From: an uncultured SAR86 cluster bacterium
GTDB taxonomy: Bacteria > Pseudomonadota > Gammaproteobacteria > Magnimaribacterales > AG-339-G14
Assembly: GCA_902632605.1 (NCBI GenBank)
Contig: CACPDB010000005.1
Coordinates: 1-64,000 of the forward strand
Length of the DNA: 64,000 nt
Direction: 5' to 3'
Shown: piece by piece, positions 34,551 to 44,356 of the stretch
Numbering within the stretch: position 1 is the stretch's first letter
How the letters are laid out: the number at the start of each line of letters is the position of its first letter
Position numbers and translations under genes: made by a program
The notes under the pieces: model-generated
Database searches by the model: none
Seen by the model: the letters and a program-made list of their open reading frames with translations, nothing else
Told to the model about the DNA's origin: nothing

Positions 34551-34988
34551 TTAATCGATTTTCACAGAAGATATCCTTTTTTTATCGTATTTTATGACAA
34601 TATTTTTTGTTTTACTGGGGTAACAGACCTTATTCTCATAGCATCCTTGATAGTTTAAGACTATCTTCTCCTTATCCCTGGGGGTAAATTTGATACTAAA
34701 GTTAGAGTCAACAATTTTAGTTAGACCAAAAAATACATCTTCTTTTTCCTTCTTATTTCCTTGAAACTCAAAATACATATTTGAATCATTTGAATCTTTT
34801 AAATTTATTTTATTTAGATATATGTAGGTTTTGGGCATCAAACGAAAATTTACTAAAATGTTTCGATTTTTAAGTTCAGCAGAAAGTATAAAAGCTTCAT
34901 GAACAGTAGGTATAAGATCCTTTGAGTCAAATATTTGTGCATGACTGAGAAGAGAAAAAAAGCCAACTATAAATAATTTTTTTTTCAT
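34551..34988 (-). CDS. Free-standing DsbD N-terminal (alpha) domain protein
   Basis: A 145-residue exported protein with a signal peptide (about 1-17) followed by one DsbD-alpha immunoglobulin-like domain. The redox pair is Cys116 and Cys122 in YQGCYENKVCYPSKT, the CX5C spacing of E. coli DsbD Cys103/Cys109. Full DsbD continues with eight membrane helices and a thioredoxin domain. Here a stop follows, with no sign of a frameshifted remainder before aroQ. It occupies the dsbD position of the conserved dsbD-aroQ-accB-accC order. It presumably accepts electrons from a separate CcdA/DsbD-beta protein. GGAGAA precedes the ATG. Confidence 0.8.
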   Translation of the reverse strand: MKKKLFIVGFFSLLSHAQIFDSKDLIPTVHEAFILSAELKNRNILVNFRLMPKTYIYLNKINLKDSNDSNMYFEFQGNKKEKEDVFFGLTKIVDSNFSIKFTPRDKEKIVLNYQGCYENKVCYPSKTKNIVIKYDKKRISSVKID

Positions 34989-35002
34989 GTAATCTTCTCC
35001 AT

Positions 35003-36583
35003 ATGAATATTTTGGAAGTAAAAAATCTATCCATTTATTTTAATACAAATAAAGATAATCAAGTTTTAGCAGCTTCAGATATTTCTTTTTCTATTCAAAA
35101 GGGCGAAACACTTTCTATTGTTGGGGAATCGGGTTCTGGAAAAAGCATAATCGGCTTATCAATTATGAAGTTACTTCCTTATCCTCTAGCAGGTCATGGA
35201 CTAGGAAGTAAGATCCTTTTCAAAGGGAAAGATATTCTTCAAAATTCAAATTCGCGAATGCGTAAATTGCGAGGAAAAAAAATATCAATGATTTTTCAAG
35301 AGCCCATGACATCTTTAAATCCTTTTTTGAAATGCGGAGAACAAATAAAGGAGAGTATTTTTAATAGTTCTTCAAATTTTGATAAAAAAAATCGAGTTAC
35401 TGAGCTTCTAGAAGAAGTTGAATTTGCAGATCCTAAAAAAATCTTTAATTCCTATCCACATCAAATTTCGGGAGGACAAAGACAAAGAGTCATGATTGCT
35501 ATGGCTATTGCAAATGAGCCAGATTTATTAATTGCTGATGAACCAACGACTGCTCTTGATGTCAGTGTTGAACAAAGTTTATTAGTGTTATTAAAAAAAA
35601 TACAAAAAAAAATGGGAATGAGCATCATATTCATTTCTCATGATCTAAATATTGTAAGAAAAATATCAGATAGGGTTTTGGTCATGCAAAAAGGTGAGAT
35701 CAAGGAAGAAAACTCAATGAATGAAATTTTTCAAAACCCTAAGGATTCTTATACTAAAAAGCTCATTAATTCGTCTCCAGAGCCAAAGCTGGGGACTATC
35801 GATCTAAATGATGAAATTTTAAAAATCTCTTCCTTAAATTTAATTTATTCAAAAAGAGATTTTATTGGGAGGACCTCCAGTTTCTCTGCTCTTAAGAACA
35901 TAAATTTGTCTATTAAAAAAAATTCTGCATTTGGTTTGGTAGGAGAGTCTGGATCAGGAAAGTCGTCTCTTGCGAGATCGATATTAGGAATTGAAAAATT
36001 TTCGGGAGAAATATTCTTTAATGATAAAAATATCTCAAATTACAATAATAAAGAAAAAAAACATTTCAAAAAAAATTGTCAGCTTGTTTTTCAAGATCCT
36101 TTTAGCTCTCTTTCGCCAAGACAAAAAATATTCGATATTATTAAGGAGGGACTTGATATCCACGAACCTTCTTTAAACTCCTCACAAAAGAAAGAGAAAG
36201 TTTTGAAGGTTCTAGAAGACGTAAAAATGGATGAAAGTTGTCTTGTTAAATTCCCACATGAGTTTTCAGGCGGCCAAAGACAAAGAATTGCCCTTGCAAA
36301 AGTATTAATTTTAGAGCCAGAGTTTGTCATCTTAGATGAACCAACCTCTGCTCTTGATATATCTATCCAAAAAGAAATTATCAACCTTTTATTAGATTTA
36401 CAGTCAAAAAGAGGATTGAGTTATTTGTTGATTAGTCATGATCTAAAAGTCATTAATGCTATTGCAGATGAAATAGTTGTTTTAAAGTCAGGTAAAATAG
36501 TCGAACAAGGCAAGCGAGATGAAATTTTTTATGATGCTAAAGAACATTATACGAAATCCTTAATTCAGGCTGCTTATAGTTAA
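35003..36583 (+). CDS. yejF: Dipeptide/microcin-type ABC transporter ATPase with two ATPase domains (YejF-like)
   Basis: A 526-residue duplicated ATPase. Domain 1 (about 1-250) and domain 2 (about 270-526) each have Walker A GESGSGKS, the signature SGGQRQR and Walker B (LLIADEP, FVILDEP). This layout is typical of YejF, GsiA and DdpDF-type peptide importers. No permease or binding protein is adjacent, so the partners are encoded elsewhere. The start lies only 14 nt from the divergent DsbD-like gene and lacks a Shine-Dalgarno. TGTAAT ends 9 nt before the ATG. Substrate unknown, probably oligopeptides. Confidence 0.88.
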   Translation: MNILEVKNLSIYFNTNKDNQVLAASDISFSIQKGETLSIVGESGSGKSIIGLSIMKLLPYPLAGHGLGSKILFKGKDILQNSNSRMRKLRGKKISMIFQEPMTSLNPFLKCGEQIKESIFNSSSNFDKKNRVTELLEEVEFADPKKIFNSYPHQISGGQRQRVMIAMAIANEPDLLIADEPTTALDVSVEQSLLVLLKKIQKKMGMSIIFISHDLNIVRKISDRVLVMQKGEIKEENSMNEIFQNPKDSYTKKLINSSPEPKLGTIDLNDEILKISSLNLIYSKRDFIGRTSSFSALKNINLSIKKNSAFGLVGESGSGKSSLARSILGIEKFSGEIFFNDKNISNYNNKEKKHFKKNCQLVFQDPFSSLSPRQKIFDIIKEGLDIHEPSLNSSQKKEKVLKVLEDVKMDESCLVKFPHEFSGGQRQRIALAKVLILEPEFVILDEPTSALDISIQKEIINLLLDLQSKRGLSYLLISHDLKVINAIADEIVVLKSGKIVEQGKRDEIFYDAKEHYTKSLIQAAYS

Positions 36584-36592
36584 TTTTTTTAT

Positions 36593-38263
36593 ATGACAAA
36601 AATAAATAAACGAAAATATTCAGCTCCTCTAGTTGATGGACCCGAACAAGCTCCTTCAAGATCAATGTTAAGAGCTGCAGGTTTTGAAGACGACGATTTT
36701 AGAAGACCTCAAGTTGGAGTTGCTTCTACGTGGTCTAACGTAACACCATGCAATATGCACATCAATGACCTTGCATCGTTAATTTGTGATTCAATTGATC
36801 AAGAAGAGTTGAAGGCCGTTTTATTTAATACCATAACAATCTCGGATGGAATCTCGATGGGGACCTTGGGTATGAGATATTCATTGGTTTCAAGGGAAGT
36901 CATTGCTGACTCAATCGAAACAGTGGTTGGCTGTCAGTCTTTTGATGGCGTCGTTGCAATCGGAGGTTGTGATAAAAATATGCCGGGGTGTTTAATTGGC
37001 TTAGCGCGACTCAATCGCCCATCCATTTTTGTTTATGGCGGCTCAATAAGGCCTGGGGAAAACCATACAGATTTGGTTACTGTGATGGAAGGGGTAGGAA
37101 GTTTCTCAAGCAATCAAATTTCTGAAGAAGAATTAATTGCAATAGAAAAAACAGCTCTACCTGGACCAGGCTCTTGCGGAGGAATGTATACCGCGAACAC
37201 TATGGCTTCTGCAATTGAAGCTTTGGGTATGAGCTTACCTGGAAGCAGCTCACAAGACGCAGTTTCAACAGATAAACAAGAAGATTGTAGGAAAATTGGT
37301 AATGCAATCAACAATCTGCTTGAAAAAGATATCAAGCCCACAGACATTATGACTAGAAAAGCTTTTGAAAATGCTATTCGTGTTGTGATTGCTTTGGGCG
37401 GATCAACCAATGCTGTACTTCATTTGTTAGCCATGGCAAAAAGTGTAGACATACCATTGAATATTGACGATTTTGAGGAAATAGGTAAAACCAGTCCATT
37501 ATTAGCAGACTTAAGGCCTTCAGGACATTTTCTTATGTCTGAGTTGAATGAGATTGGCGGTATACAACCTTTGATGAAAACTCTTTTAGACGCCAACCTT
37601 CTTCATGGTGATACTTTGACAGTAACAGGTAAAACCATGGCAGATAATTTGAGTGATGTTAAACCTTATCCAGAAAAGCAAAAGATCATAATGCCTTTAG
37701 ATAAGCCTATTAAAAAAGATAGTCATTTGAAAATTTTAAAGGGAAACCTTGCAAGTGAAGGAGCTGTTGCAAAAATTACTGGAAAAGAAGGTCATAGTTT
37801 TTCAGGCTCAGCTAGAGTCTTTAATTCTGAAGAAGAAACCTTAGACGCTATTTATGGCTCTAATATCCAAGAAGGAGATGTAATTGTTGTAAGATACGAA
37901 GGACCTGTCGGTGGTCCAGGCATGAGAGAAATGCTCAAACCAACATCGGCAATTATGGGTCAAGGACTTGGAGATAAAGTAGCTTTTATTACGGATGGAA
38001 GATTTTCCGGCGGTTCTCATGGCTTTGTGGTTGGACACGTGACACCCGAAGCTGCAAATGGTGGCTTAATAGGGCTTTTGAAAGATGGCGATAGAATAAC
38101 TATAGATGCTTTGAAGGGAACGATTGATGCAGACATACCAGCAAATGAACTAGAAAAAAGAAAGAAAAATTGGAAGAATCCTAAACCAATACCTAAAAAA
38201 GGCGTCTTGGCTAAATATGCTAAAACTGTTCAATCAGCTTCTGAAGGTGCGGTTACAGACTAA
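36593..38263 (+). CDS. ilvD: Dihydroxy-acid dehydratase
   Basis: An Fe-S dehydratase in isoleucine and valine synthesis, 556 residues. Cluster cysteines are Cys53 (VTPCNMH), Cys126 ([10 protein letters not shown]) and Cys195 ([13 protein letters not shown]). The length is that of the shorter [2Fe-2S] type rather than E. coli IlvD (616). C-terminal [17 protein letters not shown] is conserved. It sits 7 kb from ilvIHC rather than beside it. The start is 9 nt after yejF. Confidence 0.96.
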   Translation: MTKINKRKYSAPLVDGPEQAPSRSMLRAAGFEDDDFRRPQVGVASTWSNVTPCNMHINDLASLICDSIDQEELKAVLFNTITISDGISMGTLGMRYSLVSREVIADSIETVVGCQSFDGVVAIGGCDKNMPGCLIGLARLNRPSIFVYGGSIRPGENHTDLVTVMEGVGSFSSNQISEEELIAIEKTALPGPGSCGGMYTANTMASAIEALGMSLPGSSSQDAVSTDKQEDCRKIGNAINNLLEKDIKPTDIMTRKAFENAIRVVIALGGSTNAVLHLLAMAKSVDIPLNIDDFEEIGKTSPLLADLRPSGHFLMSELNEIGGIQPLMKTLLDANLLHGDTLTVTGKTMADNLSDVKPYPEKQKIIMPLDKPIKKDSHLKILKGNLASEGAVAKITGKEGHSFSGSARVFNSEEETLDAIYGSNIQEGDVIVVRYEGPVGGPGMREMLKPTSAIMGQGLGDKVAFITDGRFSGGSHGFVVGHVTPEAANGGLIGLLKDGDRITIDALKGTIDADIPANELEKRKKNWKNPKPIPKKGVLAKYAKTVQSASEGAVTD

Positions 38264-38269
38264 AAAAGC

Positions 38270-38297
38270 TTGTTTTATTTGAATACGCCCTCATAAT
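38270..38297 (+). promoter_or_regulatory. Sigma-70 promoter of trxA
   Basis: TTGTTT (38270-38275), a 16-nt spacer and CATAAT (38292-38297). The -10 ends 6 nt before the trxA ATG and no Shine-Dalgarno is present, so the predicted transcript is leaderless. This is one of the better -35/-10 pairs in the window. Confidence 0.5.
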
Positions 38298-38303
38298 AAA
38301 AGT

Positions 38304-38627
38304 ATGTCCAAACCCATTGAGCTAAACGACGAAAATTTAGAGGAAACACTCTCAAACTCTTCTATACCGGTGCTTGTTGATTATTGGGCTGAATGGTGTG
38401 GACCTTGCAAAATGGTTGCTCCGGTTTTAGAAGAGCTAGCAGCCGAACTTGACGGTAAATTAACCATTGGCAAGATTGATGTAGATTCTAATAGGGATTC
38501 AGCTGCCAAACAAAACGTCATGAGCATACCCACCCTTATATTATTTAAGGACGGACAACCTATTGATCAAAGGATCGGTGCTTTAACGAAAAATCAACTC
38601 CAAGATTTCATTAACGAACATATTTAA
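38304..38627 (+). CDS. trxA: Thioredoxin 1
   Basis: The cytoplasmic disulfide reductase, 107 residues. The active site is Cys32-Gly-Pro-Cys35 in AEWCGPCKM, with the cis-proline in SIPTLILF. It is a likely electron donor for the two peroxiredoxin or thioredoxin-type enzymes in the window and, through CcdA-like proteins, for periplasmic reduction. trxA upstream of rho is a widely conserved pair. Confidence 0.97.
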   Translation: MSKPIELNDENLEETLSNSSIPVLVDYWAEWCGPCKMVAPVLEELAAELDGKLTIGKIDVDSNRDSAAKQNVMSIPTLILFKDGQPIDQRIGALTKNQLQDFINEHI

Positions 38628-38727
38628 CAATAAAAAAACTAGACTCATAATTTCTATAGTGGTACATTGAAAATCTTCTTTTAGTAGAAATACTCAAAAC
38701 CTTTAATTTATACAAATATTTAATAAG

Positions 38728-39990
38728 ATGCATTTAGGGGAACTTAAAGCAAAACCAGTAGAGGAATTACTCATTATCGCTGAGGGTATGGGTATCGAAA
38801 ACCTATCACGTCAAAAAAAACAAGACGTTATTTTCAACATTTTAAAAACTCATTCCAATGGCGGAGAAGATATTGAAGGAGAAGGTGTTTTAGAAATTTT
38901 AAATGACGGTTTTGGATTTTTGAGATCGCCATCATCTTCTTACCTTGCCGGTCCTGATGATATATACGTCTCACCGAGTCAGATTAGGAGATTTGGTTTA
39001 AAAACAGGTGATTCTGTTTCTGGAAATATAAGACCTCCAAAAGATGGTGAAAGATACTTTGCTTTGCTAAAAATAGATCAAATAAATTTTGAACCGTCAG
39101 ATAAAACAAAAAATAAAGTTGCCTTTGAAAACCTTACTCCGTTATTTCCAGAAGAAAGAATCATTATGGAATCAGGTAATGGAACAACAGAGGACCTTTC
39201 TGCAAGAATAATTGATTTGGTATCTCCCACTGGAAAAGGCCAAAGAGGACTGATTGTCTCACCTCCAAAAGCTGGTAAAACTCTTCTAATGCAATCAATT
39301 GCTCATTCTATTGAAAAAAATAGCCCTGAAAGTAAATTGATGGTCTTGCTTGTAGATGAAAGACCGGAAGAAGTTACTGATATGAAAAGATCTGTGAGAG
39401 GTGAAGTTGTTGCAAGTACTTTTGATGAACCTCCTTCTCGTCACGTTCAGGTTGCGGAAATGGTTATTGCTAAAGCTAAAAGACTCGTCGAAAAGAAACA
39501 CGACGTTATAATCTTACTCGACTCTATTACAAGATTGGCAAGAGCATATAATTCAACTCAAGCAGCTTCAGGAAAAATCTTAACCGGAGGAGTTGATGCA
39601 AATGCTTTAGAAAAACCAAAAAGATTTTTTGGAGCAGCAAGAAATATTGAAGGCGGTGGAAGTCTGACTATCATTGCAACTGCATTAATTGATACCGGCT
39701 CAAGAATGGATGAAGTTATTTTTGAAGAATTTAAAGGCACCGGTAACCAAGAAATTCATTTGGATCGAGCTATTGCTGAAAAAAGAATATTTCCTGCCAT
39801 CAACATTAGAAGATCGGGAACCAGAAGAGAAGAACTTATTACCGATGATGCTGAACTAGCAAGAATTAATATTCTTAGAAAACTACTTCATGAAATGGAA
39901 GATATTGATGCAACTGACTGGTTAATTGATAAGCTAAGCAAACATAAAACCAACAGTGAATTTTTCGATTCTATGAAGAAAGGCAAATAA
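38728..39990 (+). CDS. rho: Transcription termination factor Rho
   Basis: A hexameric RNA helicase, 420 residues. The N-terminal Rho_N helical domain (1-45) is followed by the RNA-binding OB domain (about 50-120, with GFGFLRSP) and the RecA-like motor (Walker [10 protein letters not shown], Walker [17 protein letters not shown]). The 100-nt trxA-rho interval contains TATACA (38709-38714) 13 nt before the ATG as a possible -10, and no obvious hairpin. Its 3' end overlaps rsmD by 20 nt. In a genome with few intrinsic terminators Rho should carry most termination. Confidence 0.97.
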   Translation: MHLGELKAKPVEELLIIAEGMGIENLSRQKKQDVIFNILKTHSNGGEDIEGEGVLEILNDGFGFLRSPSSSYLAGPDDIYVSPSQIRRFGLKTGDSVSGNIRPPKDGERYFALLKIDQINFEPSDKTKNKVAFENLTPLFPEERIIMESGNGTTEDLSARIIDLVSPTGKGQRGLIVSPPKAGKTLLMQSIAHSIEKNSPESKLMVLLVDERPEEVTDMKRSVRGEVVASTFDEPPSRHVQVAEMVIAKAKRLVEKKHDVIILLDSITRLARAYNSTQAASGKILTGGVDANALEKPKRFFGAARNIEGGGSLTIIATALIDTGSRMDEVIFEEFKGTGNQEIHLDRAIAEKRIFPAINIRRSGTRREELITDDAELARINILRKLLHEMEDIDATDWLIDKLSKHKTNSEFFDSMKKGK

Positions 39991-40552
39991 CCTCAGCTAG
40001 AACATAACTTTTTCTTCCCATACTTTTTTCCTTTTTTAAAGATAAAGATTCTGGAATTTTTAAATTAAAATTTTTTTCAAACTCAAAATAAATCTTTCCG
40101 CCTTTGGATAAAAGATTTTTATTTAAAATATTTTTAAGCAAATCATCAATCAAATTATTATTAAAAGGTGGATCAATAAAAATCAAATCATATTTGAAGT
40201 CAGATTTATAATTCTTCACCCAGTCCAAGCATTCTGCACAAAAAAAATCACAATTTTCTTTCATACTCATTTCCAAATAAACTTTTTCAATTTTTTGGAG
40301 GAAGTCTTTATTTTTTTCTACAAAAGTAACTCTTTTTGCTCCTCTAGAGACTGCTTCTAAACCTAAAGCTCCTGTTCCAGAAAAAAGGTCTAAACAATTC
40401 ATTTCACTTAAATTTTGTCCCAACCAATTAAAAAGTGTCTCTTTTGCTCTATCTGGAGTTGGTCTCAAGTCTTCGCTTATATCAAAGTAAATTTTTTTAC
40501 CTTTCCATTTTCCTCCTGTGATTCTAATTTCGCCTTTTTTTTCTATCTTCAT
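39971..40552 (-). CDS. rsmD: 16S rRNA (guanine966-N2)-methyltransferase
   Basis: A SAM-dependent methyltransferase of 193 residues. It has the RsmD start [11 protein letters not shown], the SAM loop [20 protein letters not shown] and the catalytic DPPF motif ([11 protein letters not shown]). I choose ATG 40552. The longer in-frame ATG (40576) adds a non-conserved MSCIIINE, and TATCAT 7 nt before 40552 would place the transcript start there. Its 3' end lies within rho. Confidence 0.92.
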   Translation of the reverse strand: MKIEKKGEIRITGGKWKGKKIYFDISEDLRPTPDRAKETLFNWLGQNLSEMNCLDLFSGTGALGLEAVSRGAKRVTFVEKNKDFLQKIEKVYLEMSMKENCDFFCAECLDWVKNYKSDFKYDLIFIDPPFNNNLIDDLLKNILNKNLLSKGGKIYFEFEKNFNLKIPESLSLKKEKSMGRKSYVLAEVICLSS

Positions 40553-40608
40553 TTCATTTATGATAATACATGACATAATCTGGTTTTAAATTTACCTTTT
40601 TACCTACT

Positions 40609-41067
40609 TTGAAAGAAAAATTTCTAGAAATTCTTAGAACAACAAAGCAAAACGTTTTTGTTTTAGCCGCAGAAAGCGGTGATCAGAGACATGCCATGAC
40701 GGTTTCTTCAGTTTTCTCAGTATCATTGGAACCTATGTCAATGGCAGTTAGCGTCAACCAAAGCGCAAGTCTTCATGATATTTTGACTGTTGATAGTAAA
40801 TTTTCTTTAAACCTTTTAGCCTCAGATCAAACCGAAATTGCTGAAATCTGTAGTGGTAGTGAAGAAGGACAAATTAGATTTGAACATTCTGATTGGGAAT
40901 TTTCTGAAACTCCTTATTTAAAATCTGCACAATCTATTTTATTTTGTATTTGTAGAAAAATAGTTCCTTTGTATTCTCATTCTTTAGTGATTGGCGAAGT
41001 TCAAAACTTATCTCATTCTGGAAAAATGAATCCCTTAATATATCAAGACGGGAAATATGAAACTTAA
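40609..41067 (+). CDS. Flavin reductase-like FMN-binding split-barrel protein
   Basis: A 152-residue flavin reductase domain (HpaC-like) with the family pattern AMTVSSVFSVSLEPMSMAVSVNQ and the C-terminal NPLIYQDGKY. Such proteins reduce FMN or FAD with NAD(P)H, often for a two-component monooxygenase. No monooxygenase partner is adjacent. The start is TTG, with no clear Shine-Dalgarno. It overlaps the following outer-membrane protein gene by 11 nt, so the two are co-translated, which is an unusual pairing. Confidence 0.8.
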   Translation: MKEKFLEILRTTKQNVFVLAAESGDQRHAMTVSSVFSVSLEPMSMAVSVNQSASLHDILTVDSKFSLNLLASDQTEIAEICSGSEEGQIRFEHSDWEFSETPYLKSAQSILFCICRKIVPLYSHSLVIGEVQNLSHSGKMNPLIYQDGKYET

Positions 41068-43378
41068 ATTAATAAAAACATTATTACTGTTTTTATTTTC
41101 TGGAGTCATAACAGCATCAATAACAGTTGACGGAATTTTGGATGAACCTGCATGGGACAATGCTCAAACTTTAAGTGATTTCGTAACTGTTTACCCTAAT
41201 GACAAGTCAAAACCAAAATATAAAACTGAAGTAAAAGTTTTTTCTGATGACAAGGGCATATATTTTGGTTTTGTAAATGAACAGCCAATTGAAACGCATA
41301 CTCCCCTAAAACACCCCAGAGACAAATGGTTTGTTGATGCAGATAGAAATTTTATCATGATAGATTTCGATGGTAATGCAACTGTAGGTTACGAATTTTC
41401 CGTCACGCTGGGCGATACTTTACGAGATGCAATTATAACTAATGAAAATGAGCTATCAGATAGCTGGGATGCAATTTGGTATGCAAAAACACACCAGACA
41501 AAGACTGCTTGGTTTTCTGAATTTTTTATCCCATGGGAAGTAGCTCCAATGAATATCATCGAAGGAAAAAAAAGAAATATAAAGCTGACCTTTGTGAGAA
41601 GACACCATTCAGAAAACAAGTTTTATAACATTCCAGGACTTTGGGCAGAACAATCTCCTTTTTTGTCCAGGTTTTTAGGCATAAAAGTAGATAATCCAGA
41701 AAATATTAAGACGTCCAGAGTAGATTATTTTCCTTACTTAAGTTTCACCAACAACTTTGTTGAAAACAACAGAAACATAAATTTTGGTGGAGAAATTTTT
41801 TGGGATATTAATTCAGAGTCAAAACTGGATGTTTCTATAAACCCAGATTTTGGTCAGGTTGAAAGTGACGATCTAATTGTAAACTTCTCTGCAATTGAAA
41901 CTTATTACAAAGATAAAAGACCTTTTTTTACAGAAAACCAAACCCTCTTTGAAATCACTGGGTGGAATCTCTATTTTGTAAACACTAGAAGGATTGGAGG
42001 TATTCCTGACAAATGTTCGCCTATCAATGAGACTTTAAAAGGCCAGTGTGCAAACAGTCTCGTAGATTCTTCAGACATTGATCTTGCTTTAAGGTATACC
42101 CAAAAATCTCAGGAAAATGAGTTTGGATTTTTCTCTGCTTTTGAAGCCAACAGTCTTCATTCTTCGGGAAGAGACTACTTTGCAGGTCGTTATCGAAGAA
42201 ATATTTCTGAAGCAAATGGCAAGATGGGTTATATGGTAACTGCCGTAGACAGACCTTCCATAAATAGAGAAGCCTACGTGCATACTGTAGATTTTGATTT
42301 TAAGCCTTCTGCCCCGACAAGAGTTTATGGATGGTTGAGTCAAGCTCATATCAAAGACAATCAAAACGATACGGTCGGAACAGGAGCAAGAGTGGTTGTC
42401 ACAAAAGGATTTTCTGATCAGCTATTTATTTTAGGGGCTATAAATTATTTAGATGAAGATTTTAATATCAATGATATGGGATACATTGAAGAATATAACA
42501 AAATCTCGGTTGGTGGATTTTTGCAATACATCCGCCCAATTAGAGATAAAAAATCAAAAGTTGCACAGACAATATTAAAAGTAAATGGAGGGCACAATAG
42601 ATCTACCGAAGGATATGGAAACGGAATAGGGTTCATTACGGAACTTGAATTATATATGCGAGATAATTCTTACTTGAGTTTAAAGTGTAACTGCACAGTC
42701 AAAAGAGGAAAGGATTTCACTGAAACAAGAAACTACCCAACTGCACCTTATATTGAAAGTTTGGCAAATTATGATTTTCAATTGGCTTACTTTACTCCTC
42801 GGACAGACAGGATTAGACCATTTGTAAAGTTTGGTCTAGCTACTGGAGGCTATAGAATAAATGACTTAGATTCAGATCTACAACACGAAACAGTTAACTT
42901 TGGACTTGGCTTAATTTTGACTACCTCAAGTCAATTTCGAGCTTCTTTGGATTTTTTTGAGTACCAAAAAGAAAACAATTGGGAAGTTTGGCAAAGAGAA
43001 AACTTTTTTGGATATTTTGATAAGGAAATGGTTTCCTCAGGAATCAACTTAGATTGGTTTCCTGGAAATAATCAAGAATTTAGATTAAAAGCCTTTATTT
43101 ATGGAATCAAGGCAAACAACGCAAGGGCTTTTCGAGTTAATCAAAATGGTTATATGTCTTCTTCTTCTGATGCGATCAATCCTTTTCAAGTTTCAGAAAC
43201 AGCATTCCAAATAAGATATAAATATGAACTTTCACCATTATCAAATCTATATGTGGTTTATACTCGCGGAGGAAAATCTTCCGGACTCCTTAAGGATTCT
43301 TTTGACGGACTCTATTCAAACGCTTGGAATGAGCAAACTTTGGATAAATTTATCGTAAAAATAAGATATAAATTTTAA
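41057..43378 (+). CDS. CBM9-like/DUF5916 outer-membrane beta-barrel protein
   Basis: A 773-residue exported protein. A signal peptide (about 1-20) precedes a carbohydrate-binding family-9-like domain (about 21-210, starting ITVDGILDEPAWDNA). A DUF5916-type C-terminal region (about 225-773) follows, rich in alternating aromatic strands and ending FIVKIRYKF, the terminal aromatic of an outer-membrane barrel. DINPDFGQ-type motifs appear as SINPDFGQVESDD. Members are widespread in marine bacteria and uncharacterised. A role in binding or passing carbohydrate or another polymer is a guess. Its stop interlocks with the next gene at 43375-43378. Confidence 0.8.
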   Translation: MKLKLIKTLLLFLFSGVITASITVDGILDEPAWDNAQTLSDFVTVYPNDKSKPKYKTEVKVFSDDKGIYFGFVNEQPIETHTPLKHPRDKWFVDADRNFIMIDFDGNATVGYEFSVTLGDTLRDAIITNENELSDSWDAIWYAKTHQTKTAWFSEFFIPWEVAPMNIIEGKKRNIKLTFVRRHHSENKFYNIPGLWAEQSPFLSRFLGIKVDNPENIKTSRVDYFPYLSFTNNFVENNRNINFGGEIFWDINSESKLDVSINPDFGQVESDDLIVNFSAIETYYKDKRPFFTENQTLFEITGWNLYFVNTRRIGGIPDKCSPINETLKGQCANSLVDSSDIDLALRYTQKSQENEFGFFSAFEANSLHSSGRDYFAGRYRRNISEANGKMGYMVTAVDRPSINREAYVHTVDFDFKPSAPTRVYGWLSQAHIKDNQNDTVGTGARVVVTKGFSDQLFILGAINYLDEDFNINDMGYIEEYNKISVGGFLQYIRPIRDKKSKVAQTILKVNGGHNRSTEGYGNGIGFITELELYMRDNSYLSLKCNCTVKRGKDFTETRNYPTAPYIESLANYDFQLAYFTPRTDRIRPFVKFGLATGGYRINDLDSDLQHETVNFGLGLILTTSSQFRASLDFFEYQKENNWEVWQRENFFGYFDKEMVSSGINLDWFPGNNQEFRLKAFIYGIKANNARAFRVNQNGYMSSSSDAINPFQVSETAFQIRYKYELSPLSNLYVVYTRGGKSSGLLKDSFDGLYSNAWNEQTLDKFIVKIRYKF

Positions 43379-43572
43379 GTCTTACATTTTCTGCAGTAAA
43401 GATTACCCGAAAATAATTTTGTAAGATTTTTTGGTAAATAATCCCCACATTCATAACATTTAACCAGGTCTTTGTTTTCCTTATCTAAATCAACTTCTTC
43501 TTGTTTGAAGAGCCTAGAAAGACCTGAAAGGATTCCAATGAATGCCAGAATTAAAATAAGATTTAGAATCAT
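43375..43572 (-). CDS. Small membrane-anchored zinc-ribbon protein (PP0621-like)
   Basis: 65 residues: one N-terminal membrane segment (about 2-20) and a zinc ribbon with Cys39, Cys42, Cys60 and Cys63 (KCYECGDYLP, NLYCRKC). It resembles the small PP0621-family proteins of gammaproteobacteria, whose function is unknown. It begins 2 nt after bamD and so is probably co-transcribed with it. Confidence 0.72.
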   Translation of the reverse strand: MILNLILILAFIGILSGLSRLFKQEEVDLDKENKDLVKCYECGDYLPKNLTKLFSGNLYCRKCKT

Positions 43573-43574
43573 AT

Positions 43575-44348
43575 TTAGGATTTTTCCCCAGTTTCTTTAT
43601 TAGAAGCCTCTATGAATCTTTTTAAAACTTCGGCTGCTTTATTTTTTAAATCTTCTTTTCCCATAAGGTCATAGGCTTGAACTTTTATTTCTAATGCTTT
43701 TTGAAACTCTTCAGAATTAGGGAGATTTGAAATGATATAGTCTGCCCTTGATACAGCTGCAATATATGCTTTTCTTTCAATATAGAATTCGGCTACTTCA
43801 ATTTCTTGTTTAGATATCAAACTTCTTAGAAACAGCATTCTTCTTTTTGCATCTTCTACATATGAACTTTCAGGAAATCTAGAAATGAATTCAGTCAATT
43901 CGTCAAACGATTCTTTAGCTTGTGTCAAATCTCTTTTGTAGGTAAGTTCTCCCAATATTGGCACATTGCTTAGCAATTCTTTTTCTTTGGAAAACTTTGC
44001 CAAGCCTTTCATATAGTAAGCGTAATCTGTATTGGGATGCCTCGGGTGAAGACTTATAAATCTTTCTGCGGCAACGACTGCGGATTCATATAATCCATTT
44101 TCATAGTATGCATAAATAAGCTCTGCTTGAGCTTGCTCTGCATACTTTCCAAATGGGAATCTTCTTTCTAAAGATTCTAGAGCATCAATTGCCATGGAAT
44201 AATTTCCAGATTTTATTCGCTCTTGTGATTGATCATAGATTTCTTTTTCTATTTTTGCAGGCGTCATAGGTTCTTCAATATTTTGAGTAGCACAACTTAT
44301 GACAAGGCCGACTAAAATTACCAGAGAAAGATTTAAATAAATTTTCAT
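43575..44348 (-). CDS. bamD: Outer membrane assembly lipoprotein BamD
   Basis: An essential lipoprotein of the BAM complex, 257 residues. A signal sequence with lipobox Cys19 (GLVISCATQ) is followed by TPR-type repeats (AIDALESLERRFPFGKYAEQAQ, ERFISLHPRHPNTDYAYYMKG). Length and repeats match BamD. It is divergent from rluD, the conserved gammaproteobacterial pairing, with only 22 nt between the starts. Confidence 0.94.
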   Translation of the reverse strand: MKIYLNLSLVILVGLVISCATQNIEEPMTPAKIEKEIYDQSQERIKSGNYSMAIDALESLERRFPFGKYAEQAQAELIYAYYENGLYESAVVAAERFISLHPRHPNTDYAYYMKGLAKFSKEKELLSNVPILGELTYKRDLTQAKESFDELTEFISRFPESSYVEDAKRRMLFLRSLISKQEIEVAEFYIERKAYIAAVSRADYIISNLPNSEEFQKALEIKVQAYDLMGKEDLKNKAAEVLKRFIEASNKETGEKS

Positions 44349-44356
44349 TAAATAAG

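Noticed and set aside
38628-38727. Small RNA or structured leader before rho
   Set aside because: The 100-nt AT-rich gap shows no convincing stem-loop or small frame; only weak promoter-like hexamers.
41057-43378. DUF5916 protein as a TonB-dependent receptor
   Set aside because: It has a barrel-like C terminus but no TonB box or plug domain. The N-terminal domain is CBM9-like.
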